64,000 nucleotides of DNA, taken from contig NZ_OZ246980.1 of the NCBI RefSeq assembly GCF_965232525.1, positions 3,100,001 through 3,164,000 on the forward strand. The letters are read 5' to 3'. Under the pieces are notes generated by a model. The model ran no database searches and was not told the origin of the DNA. It worked only from the letters and a program-made list of their open reading frames with translations. The stretch's first letter is position 1; the number at the start of each line of letters is the position of its first letter. A program made the translations under genes and the position numbers. Of the stretch, positions 16,484 through 24,966 are shown piece after piece. The DNA comes from Bauldia sp965232525 (GTDB taxonomy: Bacteria; Pseudomonadota; Alphaproteobacteria; Rhizobiales; Kaistiaceae).

Positions 16484-17615
16484 GGCCGTCGGTCCGGGCG
16501 TCACCGAAGCCGCCAAGACCAAGAGCGACAAGGTCGCGATCGCATCGCAGGCGCAGCTGACCTGGTGGGCCTTCAAGAAACACCGCCTAGCGATGATCGG
16601 CTTGTGGGTGATCGGGCTCTTTTACCTGATCACCATCTTCGCTGGCTTTATCGCGCCCGAGGACCCAAACCAGCAGAACCGGCGCGCGGTTTTTCACCCG
16701 CCGCAGATGATCCACTTCATCGATGCTCAGGAGGATGGCTGGTCGATCCGCCCGTATGTCTACGCGATGGACCGCGAACGCGATCCCGACACGCTGGCGA
16801 TTACCTATGTGCCGTCGGGCGAAAAAATCTACCTGACCCTGTTCGGACAGGGACCGGAATACGACTTCTGGAACCTCTGGCCGAGCGATATCCATCTGCT
16901 GGCCACCCAGGATCCGGATGACCAGTTCTTCCTGCTCGGCGCCGACCGTCTGGGTCGCGACATGTTCAGCCGGATCATGTATGGCACCCGCGTCTCCATG
17001 TCGATCGGCCTGGTTGGCGTCACCATCGCGCTCATCCTGGGGATCACGTTGGGTGGATTGTCGGGCTACTATGGCGGCCGGGTCGACGCCGTCATCCAGC
17101 GCCTCATTGAGTTCGTTCTGAGCCTGCCGACCATTCCAATCTGGCTTGCGCTTGCGGCGTCGCTGCCGCCCACCTGGCCGATCTATCTCCAGTATTTCGT
17201 CATCACACTGATTGTCTCGCTCGTCGGCTGGACGGAGCTTGGTCGCGTGGTCCGGGGCCGGTTTCTCGCGATGAAGAATGAGGACTTCGTTGTCGCCGCG
17301 CGTCTCGACGGTTCATCTGAGTCCCGGATCATCTTCCGTCACATGTTGCCGTCGCTGACCTCGCACATCATCGCCTCGTTGACCCTTGCGATACCGTTGA
17401 TGATCCTCGCCGAGACCGCGCTGTCGTTCCTCGGACTCGGCCTGCAACCGCCGGCGATCTCATGGGGAGTGTTGCTGAAGGAGGCGCAGAACATCCGCTC
17501 GATCAGCCAGGCGCCGTGGTTGTTCATTCCTGGCGCGTTCGTCGTGGTGGCCGTGCTGGCGTTCAACTTCCTCGGAGACGGCATGCGCGACGCCGCCGAT
17601 CCTTATGGCCACTGA
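16476..17615 (+). CDS. ABC transporter permease, DppC/OppC family, with long periplasmic insert
   Basis: A 379-residue permease with an N-terminal cytoplasmic tail, a first helix near residues 41-62, the LGADRLGRDMFSRIMYG block near 155-171, and the EAA loop (LDGSSESRIIFRHMLPS) near 271-290. As in the paralogue at 314-1462, some 80 extra residues lie between helix one and the GxDxLGRD block, including MDRERDPDTLAITY. The two inserts share the spacing and the DPxTxxIT pattern, so they are homologous. Overlaps with both neighbours (8 and 11 bases) show translational coupling. Confidence 0.93.
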   Translation: MSEAVGPGVTEAAKTKSDKVAIASQAQLTWWAFKKHRLAMIGLWVIGLFYLITIFAGFIAPEDPNQQNRRAVFHPPQMIHFIDAQEDGWSIRPYVYAMDRERDPDTLAITYVPSGEKIYLTLFGQGPEYDFWNLWPSDIHLLATQDPDDQFFLLGADRLGRDMFSRIMYGTRVSMSIGLVGVTIALILGITLGGLSGYYGGRVDAVIQRLIEFVLSLPTIPIWLALAASLPPTWPIYLQYFVITLIVSLVGWTELGRVVRGRFLAMKNEDFVVAARLDGSSESRIIFRHMLPSLTSHIIASLTLAIPLMILAETALSFLGLGLQPPAISWGVLLKEAQNIRSISQAPWLFIPGAFVVVAVLAFNFLGDGMRDAADPYGH

Positions 17616-19293
17616 CCCAGCCATCATCAGTGTCGACGACCTGACGGTCGGCTTCAACATGCGGCAAGGCATGTTCGACGTCCTGCATGGCATCACCTTC
17701 GATCTGCATCGGGGCCAGACGACCGCGATCGTCGGCGAGTCCGGCTCGGGAAAGTCCGTCACCGCCCGCGCGATCCTGAACATGGTTCCGCGTCCCGGCG
17801 TGATCAACGGCGGCCGGATTCTGTTCCGCCCGGCCGTCGGAGAGGAGACCGACCTGACGGCCCTGGACCCGCGCGGCAAATCGATCCGCGCGATCCGGGG
17901 TGGGCGGATCGGCATGATCTTCCAGGAGCCGATGAGCTCACTGTCGCCGGTCCACACGATCGGCGGCCAGATTATCGAGGCCATCCGACTGCATCGCGAT
18001 GTCTCCAGGAAGGAGGCCAAAGACCTGGCGTGCGAGGTACTCGAGCAGGTCGAAATTCCGAAGCCGACGGTCGCGCTCGAGCAGTACCCGTTCGAGTTCT
18101 CAGGCGGCATGCGCCAGCGCGCGATGATCGCGATGGCGTTGTCGTGTCATCCCGACGTGTTGATCGCCGACGAACCGACCACGGCGCTCGACGTCACGAC
18201 GCAGGCCGAGATCCTCGATCTGATGCGCAAGCTTCAGAGCGATCTCGGCATGGCGATCATGTTCATCACCCATGACATGGGCGTCGTCGCCGAGATCGCG
18301 GACGATGTCGTCGTGATGGAAAAGGGATACGTCGTCGAGCGTGGCGAGACGCGGGCGCTGTTCGCCCACCAGACCCATCCCTACACCAGGAAGCTGCTGG
18401 GCGCGGTCAAGCGACTGGACCGGCCGGCTGACATCAAGATCCGTCCCGAGCCGGAAGCCCCCGATATCCTGCGTGTCGATGACCTGCGCCTCTATTTTCA
18501 CAAACGCCAGGGTTTCCTCCAGCGCATCACCGATACGACCAAGGCCGTCGACGGTGTCAGCTTCAACCTCAAACAGGGGGAGGCGCTCGGGATCGTCGGC
18601 GAGTCCGGTTCGGGCAAGACCACCGTCGGGCGCTGTATCGCCCGGGTCTACGATCCGACCTCGGGTGCGATCCAATATGATGGGACGGATCTGGTTGCCG
18701 CGCAGCGCGCCGAGCTGAAGGCCTATCGCCAACAGATCAGGATGATCTTTCAGGACCCTTTCGCGTCGCTCAATCCGCGCATGACCGTCAAGCAGATTGT
18801 CGCGGAACCGCTGATTGTGAACAAACTGGCCCGCGGCTCGGAACTCGAGGACCGGGTTGCGACCCTGCTGCGGCAGGTCGGCCTCGACGCCGGCATGATG
18901 GAGCGTTATCCGCACGCATTCTCCGGCGGGCAGCGCCAGCGGATCGTCGTCGCCCGCGCCATCGCGCTGGAGCCAAAACTGGTCATCGCCGACGAACCGA
19001 CCTCGGCGCTCGATGTCTCGATCCGAACACAGGTCCTCGATCTGCTGCTGACCCTGCAGGCTGATCTAGGGCTGTCGTTCATCTTCATCAGCCACGACAT
19101 GGCCGTGATTCGCTACTTCTGCGACCGGGTGGCGGTGATGTTCCGCGGCCGGATCGTCGAAATCGGCGAGACCGAGCAGGTTATTACCGATCCCCAGCAT
19201 CCCTACACCAAGGCGTTGCTGTCATCCGTGCCGATCTCCGATCCCGCTTTGCGCGGGACCCGCCAACGCCACCGCTATCGCGAGGATGCATGA
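17605..19293 (+). CDS. ABC transporter ATP-binding protein, fused DppD-DppF type
   Basis: A 562-residue ATPase with two ABC domains. The first has Walker A GESGSGKS near residue 44, signature FSGGMRQR near 166 and Walker B VLIADEPTTALD. The second has GESGSGKT near residue 334, FSGGQRQR near 437 and VIADEPTSALD. Each half ends with the oligopeptide-type HPYTxxLL segment. The first-half signature reads GGMRQR rather than GGQRQR, which is common in DppD-type domains. The stop codon overlaps the ATG of the dehydratase gene by four bases (ATGA), so transport and catabolism are coupled at the level of translation. Confidence 0.94.
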   Translation: MATDPAIISVDDLTVGFNMRQGMFDVLHGITFDLHRGQTTAIVGESGSGKSVTARAILNMVPRPGVINGGRILFRPAVGEETDLTALDPRGKSIRAIRGGRIGMIFQEPMSSLSPVHTIGGQIIEAIRLHRDVSRKEAKDLACEVLEQVEIPKPTVALEQYPFEFSGGMRQRAMIAMALSCHPDVLIADEPTTALDVTTQAEILDLMRKLQSDLGMAIMFITHDMGVVAEIADDVVVMEKGYVVERGETRALFAHQTHPYTRKLLGAVKRLDRPADIKIRPEPEAPDILRVDDLRLYFHKRQGFLQRITDTTKAVDGVSFNLKQGEALGIVGESGSGKTTVGRCIARVYDPTSGAIQYDGTDLVAAQRAELKAYRQQIRMIFQDPFASLNPRMTVKQIVAEPLIVNKLARGSELEDRVATLLRQVGLDAGMMERYPHAFSGGQRQRIVVARAIALEPKLVIADEPTSALDVSIRTQVLDLLLTLQADLGLSFIFISHDMAVIRYFCDRVAVMFRGRIVEIGETEQVITDPQHPYTKALLSSVPISDPALRGTRQRHRYREDA

Positions 19294-20492
19294 AGATCAC
19301 CGCCGTCAACACGTATCTGATGCAGACCGGCGCGCGCCCCGATCTTATGCGGGCCATGGGCGCCGATGCCGACTTCCGCGGCTCGCGCAACTGGTTGTTC
19401 GTCGAAGTCGAAACCGACGAAGGCATTACCGGGGTCGGGGAGTGTTCGGGCTGGCCGCGTGTGGTCGAGACGGCTGTTAACGATCTCGCCAGTGTCCTGA
19501 TCGGCGAAGACCCGGCGCATATCGATCGGCTGTGGGGCGCGCTCTACCGCGCGATGATGGGCCACGGGCTGACCGGGACGGTCGGGTCGGGCGCTCTCTC
19601 CGGAATCGAAATGGCGCTGTGGGACATCAAGGGCAAGGTGCTCGACGCGCCGGTGTGGCAATTGCTCGGCGGGGCGATCCGCGACCGCATCCCGGTCTAT
19701 GGCCATGCCCACACCGCGGACGAAGCCCGGGCGTTGCTGGACCTCGGCATCACTGCGATGAAGACGCCGTTCACGGGTATCGTCGATCTGGAGCGTGTCG
19801 CCATGCTTCGGGAAACGATCGGACCGGACAACGATCTTGCCGTCGACGCTCATGGCCCGAGTTGGATGACGCCGGCCGACGCCATTCTGATCGGCCGTGA
19901 ACTGGAAGCGTTCGATCTGCTCTTCTACGAGGACCCGATCGCGCCGGAGAACCTGGACGCGTTCGCGCGCGTCCGCGACGCTGTTGCCGTTCCGCTCGCG
20001 GCCGGAGAGCGGGTGGGCACGATCCATGGTGCGCGGCCGCTGATCGAGCGCGAGCTGGTCGACGTGATTCAGCCGGATACCGGCCGGGCGGGCGGCATCA
20101 CGCAGATGCGCAAGATCGCCACGATGGCCGAGGCCCATGGCATCATGCTGGCGCCGCACTCCGGCTCTCTCGGGCCGGTGGCCGAGTTTGCTGCGCTGCA
20201 CGTCATGGCCACCGTCCCCAACGCGCTTCTTCTTGAGCGGATCGAATTCGATTGGCCCGGCCGCTACGAGGTCGTGCGCCCGATCCTCAAGGTGGAGGAC
20301 GGCGCCATCGCCTTGCCTCAGAGACCCGGGCTGGGGGTGGAGCTCGTCAAGGACGAGGTCGCGCGCTATCCGTCGATCCGCAATGTCTCCGACGCGCCCC
20401 GCGACGATGGGAGAGCCTATGTCGAAGGCACGGCCGGGGAGGCGGTTCACGTCCAGATGCGGCGGGGACGGGCGCGGAAACTGCGCCGTTGA
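19290..20492 (+). CDS. MR/MLE (enolase) superfamily sugar-acid dehydratase, galactonate dehydratase-like
   Basis: A 400-residue cytoplasmic enzyme. It opens with MKITAVNTYLMQTG and VETDEGITGVGECSG of the capping domain. The barrel shows a D-x-H pair in AVDAHGPSW near residue 188, metal-ligand Glu in FYEDP and AAGER, and the catalytic-type histidine in LAPHSG near 288. This set matches acid-sugar dehydratases of the galactonate/gluconate group. It overlaps the ABC ATPase gene by four bases, so its substrate is probably what the transporter brings in. The exact sugar acid cannot be read from sequence. Confidence 0.88.
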   Translation: MKITAVNTYLMQTGARPDLMRAMGADADFRGSRNWLFVEVETDEGITGVGECSGWPRVVETAVNDLASVLIGEDPAHIDRLWGALYRAMMGHGLTGTVGSGALSGIEMALWDIKGKVLDAPVWQLLGGAIRDRIPVYGHAHTADEARALLDLGITAMKTPFTGIVDLERVAMLRETIGPDNDLAVDAHGPSWMTPADAILIGRELEAFDLLFYEDPIAPENLDAFARVRDAVAVPLAAGERVGTIHGARPLIERELVDVIQPDTGRAGGITQMRKIATMAEAHGIMLAPHSGSLGPVAEFAALHVMATVPNALLLERIEFDWPGRYEVVRPILKVEDGAIALPQRPGLGVELVKDEVARYPSIRNVSDAPRDDGRAYVEGTAGEAVHVQMRRGRARKLRR

Positions 20493-20629
20493 TGCACGAT
20501 CCGAGCGGATTTCGTTGCCGGCAACCGACGCCAGTCATGGGCACTTCCATCCAGGGTACGCGGTTTTCGTAAGGTCGGACGTAACGCCGCCTGCGCGTGG
20601 CATCACAATCAATCGCAAGAGGGATAACC

Positions 20630-21781
20630 ATGAAGATTGAGCAGGTACGCGCGAAGGTCTTTCGCCATCGGACAAACCAGGTTCGGGATACGGACGGGCA
20701 CGCGCATCCGGGCCCGGAGAGCGAGACCAGGTCGGCGCTGCTGGAAATCATCTGCGACGACGGCACGGCCGGGCGCGTGATCGCCTCGACCGGCGATGTC
20801 GAAGAGCCACTTCTGGAGAGGTTCATCCGCCCCGTGCTGCTCGGTGCCGACCCGATGCGACCGGAGGCGCTTTGGCAGGCGCTCTACAAGTGGCAGCGCG
20901 GCAGCGGCATGAAGCTCACCGACCGGGTCCTGTGTGCCGTCGATCTTGCGCTCTGGGATCTCATCGGCCACGCCACTGGCCAGCCGGTGTGGAAGCTCCT
21001 AGGCGGCTACCACGACAAGATTCTCGCCTACGGGTCGACGATGTGCGGCGACGATCTCGAAGGTGGGCTTGCGACACCGGAGGACTACGGACGGTTCGCC
21101 GAATGGATGGTCAACGAGCGCGGCTACAAGGCGGTCAAGTTGCACGGATGGATGCCGCCGATCCCCGGCGCGCCGGACGTGAAAAAGGACTACGCCGCCT
21201 GCGCCGCTGTACGGGAGGCCGTCGGGCCGGACATTCCGCTGATGCTCGACCCCAACCACTGGTATTCGCGTGCCGATAGTCTTTGGCTGTGCCAGCGACT
21301 TGAGGAACTCGGGTATCTGTGGATCGAGGAGATGATGGAGGAAGCGTCGCTGTCTTCCTATCAGTGGCTCACCGCCCGTACGCCGCGCCTGAACATCCTC
21401 GGCCCTGAAAGCATGACCGGCAAGCACTGGACCCGTGCTGAATGGGCGGCCAAGGGCGCCTGCGACATGCTGCGGACCGGCGTGTGGGACGTCGGCGGCA
21501 TTTCTCCGGCGATGAAGACCGCCAAGCTGGCGGAGTCTTTTCATATGTCATGTGAGGTCCACGGGACTGGCGCCGGCAACATGGCGGTGGTCGCCGCCAT
21601 CCCCAACACCACCTATTATGAGCGCGGCCTGCTGCACCCCTTCATCGACTACGATGAACCGCGCGATTACCAGCATCGCATCGACGACGAGATGGACGGG
21701 GAGGGCTACGTCCACTTTCGCGATACGCCCGGCCTCGGCCAGGACCTCAACCTCGACTACATCGGGGCCAATCTTGTCTGA
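20630..21781 (+). CDS. MR/MLE (enolase) superfamily protein of unassigned specificity
   Basis: A 383-residue enolase-superfamily protein. Recognisable parts are MKIEQVRAKVFRHRTNQVRD, VDLALWDLIGHATGQPVWKLLGG near residue 105, a K-x-H motif (AVKLHGW) near 167, metal-ligand positions in MLDPNHWYS and LWIEEMM, a Glu in LGPES, and EVHGTGAGN near 307. The catalytic pattern differs from the two D-x-H paralogues in this window, so it probably catalyses a different step, such as another dehydration or a lactone isomerisation. The ATG at 20630 has AAGAGGGA upstream; an in-frame GTG at 20597 is less likely. A 137-base spacer separates it from the preceding gene. Confidence 0.85.
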   Translation: MKIEQVRAKVFRHRTNQVRDTDGHAHPGPESETRSALLEIICDDGTAGRVIASTGDVEEPLLERFIRPVLLGADPMRPEALWQALYKWQRGSGMKLTDRVLCAVDLALWDLIGHATGQPVWKLLGGYHDKILAYGSTMCGDDLEGGLATPEDYGRFAEWMVNERGYKAVKLHGWMPPIPGAPDVKKDYAACAAVREAVGPDIPLMLDPNHWYSRADSLWLCQRLEELGYLWIEEMMEEASLSSYQWLTARTPRLNILGPESMTGKHWTRAEWAAKGACDMLRTGVWDVGGISPAMKTAKLAESFHMSCEVHGTGAGNMAVVAAIPNTTYYERGLLHPFIDYDEPRDYQHRIDDEMDGEGYVHFRDTPGLGQDLNLDYIGANLV

Positions 21782-21804
21782 TGCCGCGTTGCCTTGAGTG
21801 ACTT

Positions 21805-21837
21805 CTTAATAATTGCTAGGAACTTATTGATATTAAG
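21805..21837. repeat. AT-rich spacer with inverted repeat
   Basis: Between the plus-strand enolase-family gene (stop 21781) and the convergent GntR gene (stop 21955) there is a block from about 21800 to 21845 much richer in A and T than its surroundings. It contains CTTAATA and TATTAAG as an inverted repeat with a 19-base spacer. It could be part of a bidirectional transcription end or a protein site. No gene is seen in the 173-base spacer. Confidence 0.35.
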
Positions 21838-21954
21838 CTAATTGTGGCGATCATTTCCGGCAGATAGCGTGACGCTGAAACGGACGGGCGTCTGATGACC
21901 GCCGGCCGGATGTGACATGCATGCGAGTTGTCTGGCCGTTCTCCGGGATGTCGC

Positions 21955-22578
21955 TTAAGGCGCCAGATCGTCAGCCAGAATTCTGCTGAAGAGATCTCCG
22001 CCGTTTCGCGCATGATAGGCCGCTACGCTGTTCGCAAGGCGCTGCGTCGATTTGAACGCCTGCACCCTATCCAGTGCAACGTCGCGCATGTGCCAACGGA
22101 TCACGCGCCAATGGGCCGCCTGGAACGCATCCTTCAGGATGGGATCGGCGACCAGTCCCGCCAGCACGGCCAACAGTCGGGCGCGTAATTCGAAATGAAG
22201 AGAGGGATCGAGGTCTTCCGCCCCGGCGATCAGCGCGCCGAGTGCAATGACGTCGGCATGCTGGCTGACCGAGAGTTCCGCAGGAGGGTGGGCGAGAATC
22301 GCGCGGAGAATTTCCTGGTGCGTGACGATATCACGGGATCTGTTTGCCGGGTCCATCGGCGTCGCCACGGTACCGACGCCGGAGCGTATCTCGACCAACC
22401 GCTCATAGGCGAGTCGTTGAAGGACCTGCCGGATGGGCGTGCGCGACATCCCGAATTCTTCGGCAAGCATGCCTTCGTGTAGCGGCAGAGCTTCGGTCGG
22501 GTCCGCAAGGCATATTCGCTTGCGCAGTGCTTCGAGGGCGAACTCAGGCTTGGTTTGATCCGACGTATCGCGAAACAC
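21955..22578 (-). CDS. GntR family transcriptional regulator
   Basis: A 207-residue regulator. The winged helix occupies residues 12-70 (LHEGMLAEEFGMSRTPIRQVLQRLAYERLVE in the recognition region), followed by an all-helical FCD-like C-terminal domain that is somewhat short for the family. The start is GTG at 22578 with GAGGGGGA upstream. It is divergent from the amino-acid permease operon over an 84-base spacer filled with GTATAC-type inverted repeats, and the same 12-base sequence recurs before the binding-protein gene. It therefore most likely represses both transcription units; the effector is unknown. Confidence 0.9.
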   Translation of the reverse strand: MFRDTSDQTKPEFALEALRKRICLADPTEALPLHEGMLAEEFGMSRTPIRQVLQRLAYERLVEIRSGVGTVATPMDPANRSRDIVTHQEILRAILAHPPAELSVSQHADVIALGALIAGAEDLDPSLHFELRARLLAVLAGLVADPILKDAFQAAHWRVIRWHMRDVALDRVQAFKSTQRLANSVAAYHARNGGDLFSRILADDLAP

Positions 22579-22613
22579 TGGCGTCCCCCTCGACGGCGCT
22601 TCATAAAAGGATC

Positions 22614-22655
22614 ATACAGGCTGTATACAAGTATGCTATATTAACCAGTATACAG
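22614..22655. promoter_or_regulatory. candidate GntR operator cluster before the amino-acid permease operon
   Basis: The spacer holds ATACAG-G-CTGTAT (22614-22626), a perfect inverted repeat with one central base. Overlapping it, CTGTATAC (22621-22628) pairs with GTATACAG (22648-22655) across 19 bases. An AT-rich -10-like TATGCTATATT lies between these arms, so a bound regulator would block the promoter. The right arm ends eight bases before the permease ATG at 22663, which has no clear ribosome site. The 12-base TGTATACAAGTA (22622-22633) is repeated at 24908-24919. Confidence 0.65.
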
Positions 22656-22662
22656 CGCTTCG

Positions 22663-23823
22663 ATGATCCCTCCAAGTCCGCCGCCGCCTGTGCCCCGCAC
22701 GCTCCGCATCGGGGATTTGGCGGCGACCGTCATTGTGCTGGGTCTCGCAGCTTTGCTTGTCCGGAACATCCTCCTGAACATGGAGGGGGCGGGGCTTCAG
22801 CCAGGATTTGGCTTCCTTTTTGATGAGGCGGGATTCGATGTGAGCGAATCCCTTATTCCTTATTCTCCCGAAGACAGCTACGCCCGGGTGATCCTGACCG
22901 GTTTGATCAACACGATCGTTCTGGCTGCTGTTAGTCTTCTTCTGGCGACCTTGCTTGGCGTCATAGGGGGGCTTCTGAGCGTCGGGCCGAGCCCCGCCGG
23001 ACGTGTACTCGCCACGAGCTACGTCGAACTCTTCCGCAATCTGCCCAAGATCCTGGTCCTGCTGGTTTTCTTTGTCGTCGCCGTAAACGGTCTGCCGCCG
23101 GTGCGCGAGTCGATCAGTCTCGGCCCCGTCCAAATCTCGAACCGTGCGCTCTATCTGCCGGCGCTCGAATGGGACCCTTTGCTCTGGGCGCCGATCCTGG
23201 CGATCGCATTGGCCGCAGTGCTTGCTCTCGCGTGGCGGCGTTGGGCGACAGGGCATTTCGCCCGGACAGGGCAACTCGTTCCGATTGCGCCCATAGCTCT
23301 TGGTCTCCTCATCGGGCTGCCCTGGTTTGCCGTGATGCTCTTCCAGGTGCCCGTCATCCCTTCGTTACCGGAGCTTCGAGGCTTTGACTTCACCGGCGGT
23401 TTGCGCCTCTCGCTGCAGTTCGTCGTCATGGCGGCGATGCTCGGTCTGTATCACGGCGCCCAGATCACCGAAGTCGTGAGGGGTGGGATCCAGTCTGTCC
23501 CGTCGGGCCAGTTCGAGGCTGCGTCCGCCCTTGGCATCAACCGACGCCGCACGATGCGGCTGGTCGTTCTGCCGCAGGTGCTGCGGATCGTGATCCCGCC
23601 GATCAACAACCAGTACGTCAATCTCATCAAGAACACGTCGATCGGGATCGCGGTCGGTTACTCCGATCTGATGTCGGTGGTCGGCACGATCATCAACCAG
23701 ACATTCCGGCCGCTTGAGATGATGCTGGTGACGATGGGGCTCTACCTGGCGCTCTGTCTTGCCGTGACGTCGCTGCTCAACCGTTGGAACGCGGTCCTGC
23801 GCCGCCGCGAGGGTAAGCTGTGA
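22663..23823 (+). CDS. amino-acid ABC transporter permease, AapQ/BztB type
   Basis: A 386-residue inner-membrane permease of the polar amino-acid (HAAT) family. It has an N-terminal helix near residue 20, a long periplasmic loop, GLINTIVLAAVSLLLATLLG near residue 85, a further hydrophobic insertion around 160-225, and the C-terminal HAAT signature with QFEAASALGINRRRTMRLVV as EAA loop and NNQYVNLIKNTSIGIAVGY. The long form with extra helices is the AapQ/BztB arrangement. The next permease starts on its stop codon (GTGA). No Shine-Dalgarno sequence is visible, because the operator occupies that position. Confidence 0.93.
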   Translation: MIPPSPPPPVPRTLRIGDLAATVIVLGLAALLVRNILLNMEGAGLQPGFGFLFDEAGFDVSESLIPYSPEDSYARVILTGLINTIVLAAVSLLLATLLGVIGGLLSVGPSPAGRVLATSYVELFRNLPKILVLLVFFVVAVNGLPPVRESISLGPVQISNRALYLPALEWDPLLWAPILAIALAAVLALAWRRWATGHFARTGQLVPIAPIALGLLIGLPWFAVMLFQVPVIPSLPELRGFDFTGGLRLSLQFVVMAAMLGLYHGAQITEVVRGGIQSVPSGQFEAASALGINRRRTMRLVVLPQVLRIVIPPINNQYVNLIKNTSIGIAVGYSDLMSVVGTIINQTFRPLEMMLVTMGLYLALCLAVTSLLNRWNAVLRRREGKL

Positions 23824-24899
23824 TCGGTATCGCCACCTGGGCGAGGGCGCTCTTTGCTACGCCACTGGCCGCGATTCTGACGTTGGCATCGGGTGCGATC
23901 ATGGCCTGGCTTGGCTGGCAAGCGCTGTCGTGGCTTCTCCTCCAGGCGGTCTGGCCTTGGCAACCGGCGGCGGCATGTGACGTTCGCACCGGCCTGTGCT
24001 GGCCGTTTCTGGTTGAAAAAACGCGCCTCATTCTCTTCGGCACCTACCCCTTCGGCTTGCAGTGGCGGGCGACCTTGGCGTCGCTCCTGCTGTTGGCCTT
24101 GGCCGTTCTGACGGGGTTCCAGATGATCGGCCGCACCCGTCTGCACCTGCTTGCCTTTCTGGCGATCTGGTTGGGCGGCCTCGGAGTTGCGGTCCTCCTG
24201 CTCGGCGGCGGCGCGCTCGGCCTGCCCGACGTTCCGTCGGTCTATTGGAATGGGCTGCCGATCCTCCTCTTTCTGGCGATCGCTTCCATCGCGGGGGCGT
24301 TCCCGGTCGGCGTCCTACTGGCGCTCGCCCGGGATCAAAGCGCCTATCCACTCCTGTGGCGGTTCGCCACGATCTACATTGAAGTCGCCCGCGGCGTGCC
24401 CATGCTGACGGTCATCTTCGTCGGCATCTTCGTCCTACCGCTTACCTTGCCGCCCGGCACGTCCATCGCGCCGGTTTCGGCCGTCCTCATTGCCCTCATC
24501 TTCTTTCACGGCGCCTACATCGCGGAGGACCTGCGCGGCGGCCTCCAGTCGCTTTCCAAAGGTCAGCGCGAGGCTGCCAAGTCGCTCGGCCTCGGTTATT
24601 GGCAGAGCATGGGTCTGGTCGTGCTTCCCCAAGCGATCACGCGCAGCCTGCCATCTCTCGTCAACAGTATCATCGGCGCCTACAAGGACACCTCGCTGGT
24701 CGTGATCGTTGGCATCCACGATCTCATCTCCACCGCGCGTATGTCCTTCAACGACCCCGAATGGAGAGGCCACGCGCTCGAGGCATATCTCTTTGTCGGT
24801 CTTTGGTTTTTCCTGTCCTGCGCCTTCCTGTCTGCGATCGGAAGGCGGCTCCACACCGATCGCGAGACCGCGCAAACCAGTTCGTCACAAAACCGATAA
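23820..24899 (+). CDS. amino-acid ABC transporter permease, AapM/BztC type
   Basis: A 359-residue inner-membrane permease with a GTG start overlapping the upstream stop. The N-terminal half has several hydrophobic segments, and the C-terminal half carries the HAAT core: ARGVPMLTVIFVGIFVLPL near residue 190, FFHGAYIAEDLRGGLQSL, the EAA loop QREAAKSLGLGYWQSMGLVV near 248, and SIIGAYKDTSLVVIVG. In AapJQMP-type systems an ATPase gene (aapP) normally follows. Here the next gene is the binding protein, and no HAAT ATPase is present in the window. Confidence 0.93.
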   Translation: MIGIATWARALFATPLAAILTLASGAIMAWLGWQALSWLLLQAVWPWQPAAACDVRTGLCWPFLVEKTRLILFGTYPFGLQWRATLASLLLLALAVLTGFQMIGRTRLHLLAFLAIWLGGLGVAVLLLGGGALGLPDVPSVYWNGLPILLFLAIASIAGAFPVGVLLALARDQSAYPLLWRFATIYIEVARGVPMLTVIFVGIFVLPLTLPPGTSIAPVSAVLIALIFFHGAYIAEDLRGGLQSLSKGQREAAKSLGLGYWQSMGLVVLPQAITRSLPSLVNSIIGAYKDTSLVVIVGIHDLISTARMSFNDPEWRGHALEAYLFVGLWFFLSCAFLSAIGRRLHTDRETAQTSSSQNR

Positions 24900-24904
24900 G
24901 ATAC

Positions 24905-24925
24905 ACATGTATACAAGTACATGTA
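24905..24925. promoter_or_regulatory. second candidate GntR operator, before the binding-protein gene
   Basis: The 67-base spacer between the permease and binding-protein genes holds ACATGTATACAAGTACATGT-type repeats: a GTATAC palindrome (24909-24914) and TACATGTA (24918-24925). TGTATACAAGTA (24908-24919) is identical to the site at 22622-22633 next to the gntR gene. The binding-protein gene therefore appears to have its own regulated promoter or an extra repression site. Confidence 0.6.
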
Positions 24926-24966
24926 TTTCGATGTATGACGAACCTCATCAACAGGGAAACCAGAGC

